A stretch of 32,260 nucleotides of DNA from Patescibacteria group bacterium (GCA_029210775.1 JARGGI010000011.1:1-32260); one strand, 5' to 3'; shown: positions 1 to 7,786, counted from the stretch's first letter. The notes: generated by a model not told the origin, from the sequence alone. Numbers and translations: made by a program.

Positions 1-212
1 TCAATATTATTATCGCAGTTTACATTGTTTAAGGGATTTCTTAATCGCTATCGCTCATTTCGAAATGACAAAAGGAGACATTTCGTAATTCAAAATAATT
101 ATTATAATCCTCCCTTAAATTAAAATAAAACCAGATGGAATTGACATAAAAATTGTCCTCCGTTTAGAAATTACCTTACTTAAAAAATTTATTTGTAAAG
201 TGTAAATTATTT
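1..212. repeat. Repeat fragments downstream of the Y-family polymerase
   Basis: No gene is visible here. Positions 83-103 match the right end (ATTTCGTAATTCAAA...) of the roughly 132-bp inverted-repeat element seen whole at 26820-26951. The stretch just before it (about 30-75) resembles the right half of the other dispersed family (GGGATT...CGCT...AATGACA). The region therefore looks like a mosaic of decayed repeats. The window edge hides the rest. Confidence 0.45.
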
Positions 213-1520
213 CTATTTCACCTCTCCCAACATTGGTAAATAAAGTTTTTTTCTTTTTGTCTCACCTCTGAACAGATTTAATTTTCTTTCAGATTGAATA
301 CCTCTTTTATTTTGATGTTGAACATTGTTCATTGCCTGAAAACTTGTCCCTAAAAAAACTGAATGTTTTCCATATTTTTTTGAAATTTCATCTATTCCTT
401 TGAATATTTTTGCAAATTTCTCCTCTTGTTCAATTTTTCCAAAAAGATCAGGCTGTTTTATTTCACAAGAATTCAAATCACTTAATATTATGCCTGTTGC
501 TCTGAACAACTCTCTTTTGTTAAATATTTTTTCAAAATGATTTCTTATTACATTTAATATACAGTTAGGCGAAAAGGTTGCATCGCTGAGTTTAATTTCA
601 ACTCCATAGTGTTTATAGTCCTGAGTTTTCAAGAAGAAAAATATCTTTTTTGCAGAAAGTTTATGTCTTCTTATTTTTATACATGCATTTTCAACATTTT
701 TTGAAAGCTGAGAAAAAACAAATTCTTTGTCATTTGAAGCAGGAGTAAATGTTTTTGTCTTGCTAATCGATTTATAATTATTTTTCTTTCCTAATTCTAT
801 CTTATATACACTTTCGCCCCTTAACTCCTGCCAAATCTCATAGTGTGGCTTTGTCAATTTTTCTTTTATCCACTGCTCGTCCTTCAAAACAAATTGAAGA
901 GCTGAGTTTATTCCAAATTTATTTAGAAATGAACTTGTCTGAGGACCGATTCCCCAAACTTTACCAACTTCTGTTTTGCTTAGATATAAATGTATATCTC
1001 TTCCTTTTATAATTGTGAGTCCAGATGGCTTTTTGTATTTTGAACCAATTTTTGCCAGAACTTTCGTCGGAGCAAGACCAAGTGAAAAAGTTATACCAAG
1101 CTCAAAATCAAGTTCCTTTTTTATCTTAAAGGCTATAGCTTCATAAGACATTCCAAGAGGTCTGCGAAGTCCAGTCAAGTCAGCAAAACACTCATCAATG
1201 CTATATTCCTCAACTTCGGGAGTATATCTTCGAACAATATTATACATTCTCATTGAAAACAAACTATAAGTTTCATAATCAGAAGGAAGAAAAATCGCTT
1301 CTGGACATATTTTTTTTACCTCACTAATCCTCATTGCGCGCTTCACTCCCATTGCTTTTGCCTCATATGACAAAGCAGAAACAATTCCCCTTTCAAGGCC
1401 TGTAACAACTGGCTTTCCTTTTAGTTTTGGATTTTTGGCTACTTCACATGACGCAAAAAAACTGTCCCCATCTATATGAACAATTGCTCGTGGAAAATCA
1501 AATAAATTAATTGGTTGCAT
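213..1520 (-). CDS. Y-family translesion DNA polymerase (DinB/UmuC type)
   Basis: This is an error-prone DNA polymerase that copies past damaged bases. The N-terminal catalytic motif HIDGDSFFASCE (residues 15-26) supplies Asp17, with Phe22 as the likely steric gate. YSIDECFADL (106-115) supplies Asp109 and Glu110. A helix-hairpin-helix-like GIGPQTSSFL follows at 190-199, then the little-finger region. QPDLF at 356-360 looks like a beta-clamp-binding motif, and a weaker similar stretch (KLNLF) lies at 413-417. FFASCE is closer to UmuC than to DinB (FFAAVE), so pol IV versus pol V subunit is left open and no symbol is given. At 435 residues it is full length. It lies downstream of lexA on the same strand, separated by about 350 bp of repeats. 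I see no SOS box directly upstream, so control by LexA is not shown. There is no SD before the ATG. Confidence 0.93.
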   Translation of the reverse strand: MQPINLFDFPRAIVHIDGDSFFASCEVAKNPKLKGKPVVTGLERGIVSALSYEAKAMGVKRAMRISEVKKICPEAIFLPSDYETYSLFSMRMYNIVRRYTPEVEEYSIDECFADLTGLRRPLGMSYEAIAFKIKKELDFELGITFSLGLAPTKVLAKIGSKYKKPSGLTIIKGRDIHLYLSKTEVGKVWGIGPQTSSFLNKFGINSALQFVLKDEQWIKEKLTKPHYEIWQELRGESVYKIELGKKNNYKSISKTKTFTPASNDKEFVFSQLSKNVENACIKIRRHKLSAKKIFFFLKTQDYKHYGVEIKLSDATFSPNCILNVIRNHFEKIFNKRELFRATGIILSDLNSCEIKQPDLFGKIEQEEKFAKIFKGIDEISKKYGKHSVFLGTSFQAMNNVQHQNKRGIQSERKLNLFRGETKRKKLYLPMLGEVK

Positions 1521-1612
1521 CTAATTTAAAATACAAAATAATAAAAGTAATAATTTTTAAACCAAAAAATACTTTTTAGTTACAAAATACAATGGTTATT
1601 ATTATAAATTTT

Positions 1613-1870
1613 CCTGTCATCCTGAACTTGTCCGACTTATACAAATCTACTAAAGACATGATTTCAGGATCTTTGATTTATTAGCAACTGATTATTCTTA
1701 AATGTCATCCCGATTGACGAGAGGAGCCGAGAGATCTCTCTTGATCACATTAAACTTTATCAGAAAAAAACAAAAAATTATGAGCAATTCCTCTGCTTCG
1801 TTTCACTCCAAAATGACACAAAATGATTAAAAAACCTCTGAAAAGTACGCTTGTCATTTACAATGACAAA
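1613..1870. repeat. Cluster of dispersed palindromic repeat fragments
   Basis: This gap between lexA and the polymerase gene carries several pieces of the kind TGTCATCCTGAACTTGT...TCAGGATCT (about 1615-1672) and TGTCATCCCGA...GAGATCTCT (about 1703-1740). It also has AGCAATTCCTCTGCTTCG...AATGACA (about 1783-1818). These are recognisable remnants of the short palindromic repeats common between genes in many CPR and Bacteroidota genomes. I see no coding sequence in the gap. Confidence 0.5.
1851..1869 (-). terminator. Hairpin just after lexA
   Basis: TTGTCATT and AATGACAA form an 8-bp stem with a 3-nt loop, 7 nt past the lexA stop. On the lexA strand a T-rich stretch follows only after about 20 nt, so this is not a classic intrinsic terminator. 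It may be a 3'-end-protecting hairpin derived from the repeat cluster. Confidence 0.35.
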
Positions 1871-1876
1871 TTATTT

Positions 1877-2443
1877 TTAATATTTTCTTACAACAGCCTT
1901 TACTATGGCTGTGATTTTTAGTTCTTCTTTTGGATAAATTGATTTATATTTTTTGTTAGCTGGCTCAAGAAAGACTTTGTTTCCAATTTTTCGAAAATAT
2001 TTGATTGTCCATTCATTATCAACTTCTGCAATGACAATGTCTCCATTTTTTGGATTAGTTTTTCTTTCAACAATTACCATATCACCCTGAATAATTCCAG
2101 CATTCTTCATTGAATCTCCACTCACTTTTAAAATAAATGTTGCTTCCTTGTTCTCAATTAAATATTCATCAAGAGTTATTGTGTCAGAAAGTTCCTCTTC
2201 GGCAGGACTTGGAAATCCAGCTTCAACAGAACCAAGAATTTTCAAATTAAAAAACATATTTTTCGGAATCAATTTTCCTTTTTCATCTTTTGCAAGAAAA
2301 CCTTCTTTTTCAAGCTTGGCAACAAGTTTGAAAACAGAATTTTTCGATTTAAAATTCAACAAATCCATTGCCTCACTATATGAAGGCATTCTCTTATTTC
2401 TGTGATAAAATTTATTTATTTTTTCCTTATATCTTGATAACAT
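1877..2443 (-). CDS. lexA: LexA-type SOS repressor (S24 autocleaving)
   Basis: LexA represses DNA-damage genes and inactivates itself by RecA-stimulated self-cleavage. With the start at 2443 the protein has 188 residues. An N-terminal winged-helix region (about 1-65) precedes the Ala75-Gly76 cleavage site in SVEAGFPSP. The catalytic Ser111 is in VSGDSMKNAG and the catalytic Lys148 in EWTIKYF. The open frame runs upstream to 2620, but that extension would read through the promoter and into the tRNA gene and adds no LexA-like sequence. The start at 2443 fits the family and sits directly behind a perfect promoter. An SOS box lies in that promoter, so the gene should repress itself. The predicted transcript begins at or next to the ATG, with no room for an SD. 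Confidence 0.95.
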   Translation of the reverse strand: MLSRYKEKINKFYHRNKRMPSYSEAMDLLNFKSKNSVFKLVAKLEKEGFLAKDEKGKLIPKNMFFNLKILGSVEAGFPSPAEEELSDTITLDEYLIENKEATFILKVSGDSMKNAGIIQGDMVIVERKTNPKNGDIVIAEVDNEWTIKYFRKIGNKVFLEPANKKYKSIYPKEELKITAIVKAVVRKY

Positions 2444-2449
2444 AAATAT

Positions 2450-2478
2450 AGTATAGGTGAACATTTGTTCACTGTCAA
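2450..2478 (-). promoter_or_regulatory. Sigma70-type promoter of lexA, predicted leaderless
   Basis: On the minus strand TTGACA (2473-2478) is followed by exactly 17 bp and then TATACT (2450-2455). The ATG begins 6 nt after the -10 box, so transcription is expected to start at or within a base of the start codon. The spacer is filled by the SOS box. Confidence 0.85.
2457..2472. promoter_or_regulatory. SOS box (LexA operator), Bacillus/DinR type
   Basis: GTGAACAAATGTTCAC (minus strand) is a 7-bp perfect inverted repeat around two bases. It contains the GAAC-N4-GTTC core known for Gram-positive LexA/DinR boxes, and not the E. coli CTGT-N8-ACAG form. It lies between the -35 and -10 boxes, where bound repressor would block RNA polymerase. 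Confidence 0.85.
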
Positions 2479-2575
2479 GAAAATATTTTGAAAAGTAAAA
2501 AAACACCTCAAAATTAATTGTTGTGTTTTTCATACCAGCTAAATTTTGAAATAATTTAGAAGATTTATATTGTTT

Positions 2576-2651
2576 TGGAGCCGTTGTGCGGATTTGAACC
2601 GCAGACCTATTCCCTACCAAGGAATTGCTCTACCAACTGAGCTACAACGGC
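2576..2651 (-). tRNA. tRNA-Thr (anticodon GGT)
   Basis: The acceptor stem is GCCGTTG/CAACGGC. The D arm is GCTC...GAGC, the anticodon stem ATTCC/GGAAT around loop TTGGTAG (anticodon GGT, reads ACC), and the T arm TGCGG-TTCAAAT-CCGCA. The discriminator is T, and CCA is encoded at 2576-2578. It lies between the second tRNA-Thr and lexA, all on the same strand. Confidence 0.95.
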
Positions 2652-2666
2652 ATAGATATTATATAA

Positions 2667-2688
2667 CCCATAACTAAAAAGTTATGGG
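2667..2688 (-). terminator. Hairpin between the two tRNA-Thr genes
   Basis: CCCATAACT and AGTTATGGG form a perfect 9-bp stem with a 4-base loop in the 42-nt spacer between the tRNAs. The bases following it on the minus strand are only weakly T-rich. It could be a weak terminator or a processing signal for a two-tRNA transcript. Confidence 0.45.
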
Positions 2689-2693
2689 CCAAC

Positions 2694-2768
2694 TGGAGCC
2701 GACTGTCAGATTCGAACTGACGACCTGCTGTTTACAAAACAGCTGCTCTACCACTGAGCTAAGTCGGC
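2694..2768 (-). tRNA. tRNA-Thr (anticodon TGT)
   Basis: The acceptor stem is GCCGACT/AGTCGGC. The D arm is GCTC-AGTGGTA-GAGC, the anticodon stem GCTGT/ACAGC around loop TTTGTAA (anticodon TGT, reads ACA), and the T arm GTCAG-TTCGAAT-CTGAC. The discriminator is T, and CCA is encoded at 2694-2696. It starts 38 nt after the end of the TPR protein gene and may be co-transcribed with it. Confidence 0.95.
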
Positions 2769-2806
2769 GAAACTCACAATAATAATCCATAAATAATAGT
2801 TTGTAA

Positions 2807-3811
2807 CTATTCCTTATTGTCGTTTTCTTTCATTTCTTTTTGTTCAACAGCTATCTTTTCCTTCTCTTCTTTCTTTATTTTCTTCTTCTCTTCCTTTTTT
2901 TTATCTTTTGTTTCCTTTTTTTCTTTCATCTTTTTCATCAAATCGGATATTTTCGTTTTAGCTTTCGTATATGTCGGATCTATTTTTGTAATTTGCTTAA
3001 AACATGAAATTGCATCTTTATAATTTTTTTTTCGTGAATAGATAATTCCCAAATTCCAATATGATTTTATATCAATCGGATTTTTTAGAATCATTTCTAT
3101 ATATTTTTTTTCTTTTTCTTCCCTTTTCACATTTTTCTCTCTTTTATCTTTTTTTTCTATTGTTTCACTTTCTTCAATAGTTTCTGAGATAATTGGTTCC
3201 CTTTCAATGTTTATCCGTTCAATTTTGTCACCTTCACTTTTTTGGTCACCTATTTCTACTTCTTCAATATTTTCATTGCTAAAAACTTCTTTTCTGTCTG
3301 CTTCATATTTATCTCTTTTCTCTTGTGAAATGGGAATAAATTCTTCTTCTTTTTTTTCTTGTATCTTTGTAATCAAGAAGGGATCCTTATTTTTGTATTC
3401 ATTAACATCTTTAATCTCTTCTTTGTATATATTTTCATATTCTCTTATATTATCAATTTGTTTAGGTTTGTCAACTTCTATTTCCGTATTTTTCTCTCTT
3501 ACTTTATCAAGAATAGAAACAATTTTATTATCAATTTTCAAAAAATTGATTCTAATTTTTCGCAATTTTTTTTCAAGCCAAACCCATAATAAATCAATTT
3601 TATTATTATATTCTTCTTTGGTTATTCTCTTTTTAAGCCTTCTGTATAAATATATAAATTTTTCTTTTTCTTTTCTAACTGCTTTTTTCTCGATAACTAT
3701 ATGCTCATCATCGCTCAAACTTCTAGCCTTAGAAATGTTTTTGCCCAAGATAACAACGATAACGCCTATTGAAAATATTATTATAAGTTGTGGAACAAAA
3801 CTAAACGCCAT
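2807..3811 (-). CDS. Membrane-anchored, highly charged TPR protein
   Basis: The 334-residue protein starts with one transmembrane helix (about residues 7-23). A long Lys/Glu-rich and probably disordered or coiled middle follows (about 35-235). Near the C-terminus is a TPR-like unit (about 237-292), recognisable from SYWNLGIIYSRKKNYKDAISCFKQITKIDP. A final strongly basic/acidic tail (KEKKETKDKKKEEKK...) ends it. TPR units bind other proteins, so a scaffold role at the inner membrane facing the cytoplasm is plausible, but the partner is unknown. It lies 57 bp behind the ricT-like gene in the rpsB-tsf run. The function is not recognised beyond the fold. Confidence 0.75.
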   Translation of the reverse strand: MAFSFVPQLIIIFSIGVIVVILGKNISKARSLSDDEHIVIEKKAVRKEKEKFIYLYRRLKKRITKEEYNNKIDLLWVWLEKKLRKIRINFLKIDNKIVSILDKVREKNTEIEVDKPKQIDNIREYENIYKEEIKDVNEYKNKDPFLITKIQEKKEEEFIPISQEKRDKYEADRKEVFSNENIEEVEIGDQKSEGDKIERINIEREPIISETIEESETIEKKDKREKNVKREEKEKKYIEMILKNPIDIKSYWNLGIIYSRKKNYKDAISCFKQITKIDPTYTKAKTKISDLMKKMKEKKETKDKKKEEKKKIKKEEKEKIAVEQKEMKENDNKE

Positions 3812-3868
3812 ATTTTTGTTTTTTTATATTAAAAGAAATGAATAATTAAAATATAAATTTTTGCATTT

Positions 3869-4645
3869 CTATTTTATTTTATTAACACCAATTCTTTTTT
3901 CACTCTTGTCTTCAAATTTAACAACTACTTCACATTTGATTATATCTCTTTCAATTACTATACACTGTTTTCCATCTACTTTGACACTCGCTTTCATTTC
4001 GGGCATCTTTTTCAAATTTTCTCTATATTGTTCTGCTTCAAACCCCAAGCAACATTTCAACCTTCCGCAAAGTCCCGAAAGCCTCTCGCTTCCTCTTTGC
4101 CCCATTTGTTGTGCTCTTGCATCTTCTATTGTAACACTTTTTAAACTTCCAGAAAATTTTATACAACATAATTCTCTGCCACATCCACCAAATCCGCCTT
4201 TTCCCCTTGCTTCATCTCTTGAACCAATTTGTTGTAACCTTATGGATTTTTGAAATTTTTTCGAAAGATTTTTTACTAAATCACGAAAATCAATTCTTTT
4301 TTCTGCAATAAAAGCAAAAACAATTTTTCCTCCATCAAAACTAAAATGAGCACCAACAATTTTCATTTGTAGCTCTTTTTCTGAAGCCAAATTTCGACAA
4401 GCCTCCACGGCTTCTTTACATTTTTTTCTATTCCTGTCAACGATTTCTAAATCAATTGATGTGGCTTTTCTTGTTATGAGTGAAATTTTTTCATCATCAT
4501 TTTTAACATTTATTTCTTTGACCACTGCGCTTTCTGCTCCTGAATCAGTATTAACAATAACCACATCTCCAACTTCCAAATTCCAACTTCCGGAATCAAA
4601 TACGCACAAATCATCCCAAGGAAATATTTTCACATTTATTTTCAT
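3869..4645 (-). CDS. ricT: PSP1-domain protein, RicT (YaaT) family
   Basis: In Bacillus, RicT (YaaT) forms a complex with RicA and RicF that carries iron-sulfur clusters and helps RNase Y mature some mRNAs. Its old name as a sporulation protein does not imply sporulation here. The family signature is clear: GGFGGCGRELCCIKF (about 150-164) and SGLCGRLKCCLGFE (190-203) hold Cys155, Cys160, Cys161, Cys193, Cys198 and Cys199. At 258 residues the length is normal for the family. It follows tsf by 47 bp on the same strand, which points to co-transcription with the ribosomal genes. I see no RicA or RicF gene in the window. Confidence 0.9.
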   Translation of the reverse strand: MKINVKIFPWDDLCVFDSGSWNLEVGDVVIVNTDSGAESAVVKEINVKNDDEKISLITRKATSIDLEIVDRNRKKCKEAVEACRNLASEKELQMKIVGAHFSFDGGKIVFAFIAEKRIDFRDLVKNLSKKFQKSIRLQQIGSRDEARGKGGFGGCGRELCCIKFSGSLKSVTIEDARAQQMGQRGSERLSGLCGRLKCCLGFEAEQYRENLKKMPEMKASVKVDGKQCIVIERDIIKCEVVVKFEDKSEKRIGVNKIK

Positions 4646-4692
4646 ACTTTAATTTCAATGTCTTATTTAATTCGTCTCTGAAAAAACAAATA

Positions 4693-5277
4693 TTATATTT
4701 CAAATCTCACAAATCTGTTAATCTTTATATTCTCTCCAAGTTTTGCAATTTTTTCTGTGATTAATTGTTCAACTGTAAGATCAGGATTTTTAACAAAAGG
4801 TTGATTCAATAAACAAATCTCGTCAAAATGTTTTTTCACTTTTCCTTCAACAATTTTTTCAGCTATGTTTTCTGGTTTATTTTCTTTTTTCACTTCTTCA
4901 ATAAGTTCTTCTTTTTTAGTTTTAATTTCTTCGGGATCTATCTCTCTGCGATCAACATATTTTGGATTAGCTGCAGCAACATGCATTGCTAAATCATGAG
5001 CAAGTTCTTTGAATTCTTCGTTTTTAGCAACGAAATCAGTTTCACAATTAACTTCAATTAAAACCCCCACCTTTCCATTGCTATGTATATATGACCCAAT
5101 ATAACCTTCTCCAGTACCTCTTCCACATTTCTTATCTGCTACTTTTGATCCACTTTTTTGTAATATTTTTATTGCCCCATCAATATCGCCAGAACTTTCT
5201 TCGAGTGCCTTTTTGCACTGCATCATACTTGCTCCAGTACGATCTCTTAGATTTTTAACTTCTTGGGCTGTAATCAT
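4693..5277 (-). CDS. tsf: Translation elongation factor Ts
   Basis: EF-Ts reloads EF-Tu with GTP during protein synthesis. The N-terminal UBA-like domain (EVKNLRDRTGASMMQCKKALEES) is followed by the diagnostic TDFVAKN motif at residues 80-86. At 194 residues it is a short form with a reduced dimerisation/core region compared with the roughly 280-residue E. coli protein, as also found in Thermus-type EF-Ts. It lies 27 bp behind rpsB, the standard rpsB-tsf pair, and probably depends on the rpsB promoter. There is no SD before the ATG. Confidence 0.96.
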   Translation of the reverse strand: MITAQEVKNLRDRTGASMMQCKKALEESSGDIDGAIKILQKSGSKVADKKCGRGTGEGYIGSYIHSNGKVGVLIEVNCETDFVAKNEEFKELAHDLAMHVAAANPKYVDRREIDPEEIKTKKEELIEEVKKENKPENIAEKIVEGKVKKHFDEICLLNQPFVKNPDLTVEQLITEKIAKLGENIKINRFVRFEI

Positions 5278-5304
5278 ATTTTTATATAAATTTATAAATT
5301 ATAA

Positions 5305-6003
5305 TTATTTTTTGGTTTTAAGTATGACATCAGCAACTGCCCCTGTTATTAATTCAATAGCCCCAACTGCATCATCGTTAGAAGGAATTACAAAATCAAC
5401 TAAATTTGGGTCATTATTCGTATCCACGAGAGCAACAATTGGAATGTTCTTAAAATTAGATTCAATTACGGCTGTTTCTTCTTCTTTTATATCAACTATA
5501 AAAACTGCTTCTGGAAGTTTTTTCATTTTCTTTATACCTCCAAATTTTTTTTCAAGCCTTACAATTTCTCTGTCTAACTCTAATCTTTCTTTTTTATTAT
5601 ATTTCTTTTCAAATTCTCCGCTTTCTTTTTGTTCAATCATAGTTTCAAGTCTTTTTATACTGGTTGCAATCTTTTCAAAATTTGTAAAAGTTCCACCAAG
5701 CCATCTTTCTGTTACATAAGGCATATCACATTTTTCTGCAGCCACTTTTACAATCTTTTTTGCCTGTCTTTTTGTACCGACAAAAAGAATTATTCCATCT
5801 TTAGATGAAGTATCTTTTATAAATTCAAGAGCTTCAGTTAACTTTGTTTTAGTTTTACCTAAGTCTAAGATGTTTACACCATTTCTCGTTGTAAAAACAT
5901 ATTGGTCCATTTTTGGATGTTTTTTCGCCTTTTTATGTCCAAAATGAACTCCTGCTTTTAGCATATTCATCATGCTTAGTTCTTCACTTTTATTACTATC
6001 CAT
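5305..6003 (-). CDS. rpsB: 30S ribosomal protein S2
   Basis: S2 is a primary component of the small ribosomal subunit. Family landmarks include AGVHFGHKKAKKHPKM (about 17-32), VGTKRQAKKIV, ERWLGGTFTNF, and the C-terminal IPIVALVDTNNDPNLVDFVIPSNDDAVGAI. The last is the nearly invariant S2 signature. At 232 residues it is complete. An SD-like AAAGGA lies 8 nt before the ATG, one of the few in this run. It leads the rpsB-tsf-ricT-TPR operon from a promoter at 6165-6192, with a leader of about 155 nt. Confidence 0.97.
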   Translation of the reverse strand: MDSNKSEELSMMNMLKAGVHFGHKKAKKHPKMDQYVFTTRNGVNILDLGKTKTKLTEALEFIKDTSSKDGIILFVGTKRQAKKIVKVAAEKCDMPYVTERWLGGTFTNFEKIATSIKRLETMIEQKESGEFEKKYNKKERLELDREIVRLEKKFGGIKKMKKLPEAVFIVDIKEEETAVIESNFKNIPIVALVDTNNDPNLVDFVIPSNDDAVGAIELITGAVADVILKTKK

Positions 6004-6131
6004 TTTTTTTCCTTTCTTTTATTTGACATTTATCGATTCAAATTAATTCAAGAATTTGAACAAAGCTTTCGCCTTTTTGATTGTCATGCCAATTTTGTCA
6101 ATTTTTTGACAAAAAAAATTAATTAAAAACG

Positions 6132-6153
6132 TTAAGGTCTTGATTAACCTTAA
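6132..6153 (-). promoter_or_regulatory. Inverted repeat in the rpsB leader
   Basis: TTAAGGT (6132-6138) and ACCTTAA (6147-6153) form a 7-bp stem, followed upstream by a shorter TGCTA-GA-TAGCA repeat at the predicted transcript start. Many bacteria control rpsB-tsf by S2 binding its own leader. This could be such a structure, but I cannot match it to a known S2-leader motif. Confidence 0.35.
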
Positions 6154-6164
6154 TGCTAGATAGC

Positions 6165-6192
6165 AGTATAACATAGATATAAAATATTGCAA
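6165..6192 (-). promoter_or_regulatory. Promoter of the rpsB-tsf operon
   Basis: On the minus strand TTGCAA (6187-6192) is followed by 16 bp and TATACT (6165-6170). It lies in the 302-bp divergent gap between rpsB and rpmE (6004-6305). That gap holds only this promoter, its leader and the rpmE promoter. Confidence 0.6.
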
Positions 6193-6226
6193 TAGAAAAG
6201 GAATAATCACAAAATTTTACAAAAAT

Positions 6227-6255
6227 TTGCCAAAACAAATTATTTCTGATAGAAT
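6227..6255 (+). promoter_or_regulatory. Promoter of rpmE
   Basis: TTGCCA (6227-6232), a 17-bp spacer, and TAGAAT (6250-6255) preceded by TGA, giving an extended -10. The leader of about 44 nt has no SD. Confidence 0.65.
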
Positions 6256-6305
6256 CAATTTGCATTTAATCAAGTGCGGTTTTTTGTTCAATTCTTAATA
6301 AATAT

Positions 6306-6632
6306 ATGAAAAAAGACATACATCCAAATTATATCGAATGTGAAGTGCAATGTGTTTGCGGAAACAAATTTACAACAAAATCAATCTTAAAAAATATCAA
6401 TGTTGAGGTTTGTGGCGGTTGTCATCCTGTTTTTACTGGCAAGCAAAAGGTTTTAGATTCCACAGGAAGAGTTGAAAGATTTCAAAAAATGATTAGTAGC
6501 AAGAAAGGAAAGCCAGAAAAAAGAACTAAAACAGAAAAAAGAGCAGAGAAATCAAGAAAAAAGATTGAAGCTACAAACAGTTTTGAAAATCTAGTTAGTA
6601 GCTCAGATGATAAGGACAAGAAAACAAAATAA
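6306..6632 (+). CDS. rpmE: 50S ribosomal protein L31, zinc-binding, C-terminally extended
   Basis: L31 bridges the ribosomal subunits. The zinc ligands of the C+ form are present: Cys16 and Cys18 in QCVCGN, and Cys36 and Cys39 in [16 protein letters not shown]. The conserved core ends near residue 62 (GRVERFQKM). The remaining 45 or so residues are a Lys/Glu/Ser-rich tail without counterpart in the usual 66-75-residue L31. It is followed by prfA, the L31-RF1 neighbourhood common in CPR genomes. A hairpin at 6649-6689 separates the two. Confidence 0.95.
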   Translation: MKKDIHPNYIECEVQCVCGNKFTTKSILKNINVEVCGGCHPVFTGKQKVLDSTGRVERFQKMISSKKGKPEKRTKTEKRAEKSRKKIEATNSFENLVSSSDDKDKKTK

Positions 6633-6648
6633 CATATTTATTATAATT

Positions 6649-6689
6649 ACCCCTTTATTTATATTTTTGTTTGAATATAAAAAAGGGGT
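6649..6689 (+). terminator. Long hairpin between rpmE and prfA
   Basis: ACCCCTTTATTTATATT (6649-6665) pairs with AATATAAAAAAGGGGT (6674-6689), a 16-bp stem with one mismatch and an 8-nt loop. No T-run follows, so it is at most a partial terminator. It may instead stabilise the short rpmE message and separate its level from that of prfA. Confidence 0.5.
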
Positions 6690-6712
6690 TAATTTGTAAA
6701 TAATATATTTTT

Positions 6713-7786
6713 ATGAAAAACAAACTTGATTCGCTGAAAAAAGAATATGACCAAATCACAAAAAAGCTTAGTGAAACTGAGATTATTTCTGATATGAAAA
6801 TATTTAAGAATCTCAAAAAAAGACAAAGTGAACTTGGGGAAATTGTTGATAAATATGATGAGCTATCAAATTTAAAAAGAATTATAAAAGAAAATGCTGT
6901 CATAATTAAAAAAGAAACTGACGACGAATTGATTCAGATGACTGTTGAAGAAAACGAAAAACTATCAAGTAAAGAGAAAAAGCTTGAAGAAGAAATTGAG
7001 CTTCTGATAATCCCAAAAGATCCAAAAGACGAAAAAGATGTATTAGTTGAAATCAGAGCAGGCGCTGGAGGAGATGAAGCGGGTCTTTTTGCCTCTGAAT
7101 TATTCAGAATGTATGCAAAATACGCCGAAAATAATAATTTGAAAACAATTATCTTAAATTCAAACAGAACATCAATCGGCGGATTTAAGGAAATTATTTT
7201 TGAAATTAATGGACAAAATGTATATTCAAAAATGAAATATGAAAGTGGAGTACACCGAGTTCAAAGAGTCCCCGAAACAGAAAAACAAGGACGCGTTCAC
7301 ACTTCAACTATCACAGTTGCAGTCCTACCACAAGCAGAAGAAACAGACATAGAAATTAAAAACGAGGATATAAAAATTGATGTTTTCAGATCATCTGGTC
7401 CAGGAGGACAAAGTGTCAACACAACAGATTCTGCTGTGAGAATTACACATATTCCAACTGGAGTTGTTGTTTCATGTCAAGATGAAAAATCACAACTCAA
7501 AAACAAAGCCAAAGCCATGCAAATATTGCGATCAAGATTACTTGCCACAGAAGAAGAAAAAAAAGCAAAAGAAGAATCTGGAACAAGAAAAAGCCAAATT
7601 GGCACAGGAGATCGAAGTGAAAAAATCAGAACATATAACTTTCCACAGGATCGAATCACCGATCACAGAATTAAAAAAAGTTGGCACGAAATTGAAAATA
7701 TTTTAGAAGGAAATATTAATGATATTATTGACTCACTCAGACAAGCTGATCAAAAAAAGAAACAAGAAGCTGAAACCAATCTTTGA
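6713..7786 (+). CDS. prfA: Peptide chain release factor 1
   Basis: RF1 ends translation at UAA and UAG. The protein has the GGQ peptidyl-hydrolysis motif at residues 231-233 (SSGPGGQSVN). Its codon-reading PxT motif is PET at 187-189 (QRVPETEKQGRVHTS), which separates RF1 from RF2 (SPF). The acidic GAGGDEAGLFASEL segment at 117-130 is also typical. At 357 residues it is full length. The gene itself ends in UGA, a codon RF1 does not read, so an RF2 should exist elsewhere. PrmC, which methylates the GGQ glutamine, is encoded at 27022-28020. Confidence 0.97.
   Translation: MKNKLDSLKKEYDQITKKLSETEIISDMKIFKNLKKRQSELGEIVDKYDELSNLKRIIKENAVIIKKETDDELIQMTVEENEKLSSKEKKLEEEIELLIIPKDPKDEKDVLVEIRAGAGGDEAGLFASELFRMYAKYAENNNLKTIILNSNRTSIGGFKEIIFEINGQNVYSKMKYESGVHRVQRVPETEKQGRVHTSTITVAVLPQAEETDIEIKNEDIKIDVFRSSGPGGQSVNTTDSAVRITHIPTGVVVSCQDEKSQLKNKAKAMQILRSRLLATEEEKKAKEESGTRKSQIGTGDRSEKIRTYNFPQDRITDHRIKKSWHEIENILEGNINDIIDSLRQADQKKKQEAETNL

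Noticed and set aside
318-328. GAACATTGTTC inside the polymerase gene as a second SOS box
   Set aside because: The spacing is 3 and not 4 bases, it lies within the coding region near the 3' end, and it has no promoter around it.
2444-2620. N-terminal extension of the lexA frame
   Set aside because: It would run through the SOS box, the promoter and part of the tRNA-Thr gene, and it adds no LexA-like residues. The start at 2443 fits the family.
3207-3845. Long rightward open frame opposite the TPR protein gene
   Set aside because: It is the antisense of a Lys/Glu-rich gene, giving a Ser/Phe/Leu-rich translation with no protein signature.
5213-5719. Rightward open frame across tsf and rpsB
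   Set aside because: It overlaps two certain genes on the other strand and has the same artefactual Ser/Phe-rich composition.
7477-7659. Leftward frame within prfA
   Set aside because: It is antisense to the conserved GGQ half of RF1, with no start signal or family match.
7784-7786. Possible recoding of UGA in this genome
   Set aside because: prfA ends in UGA at the position expected for the family, so UGA acts as a stop.
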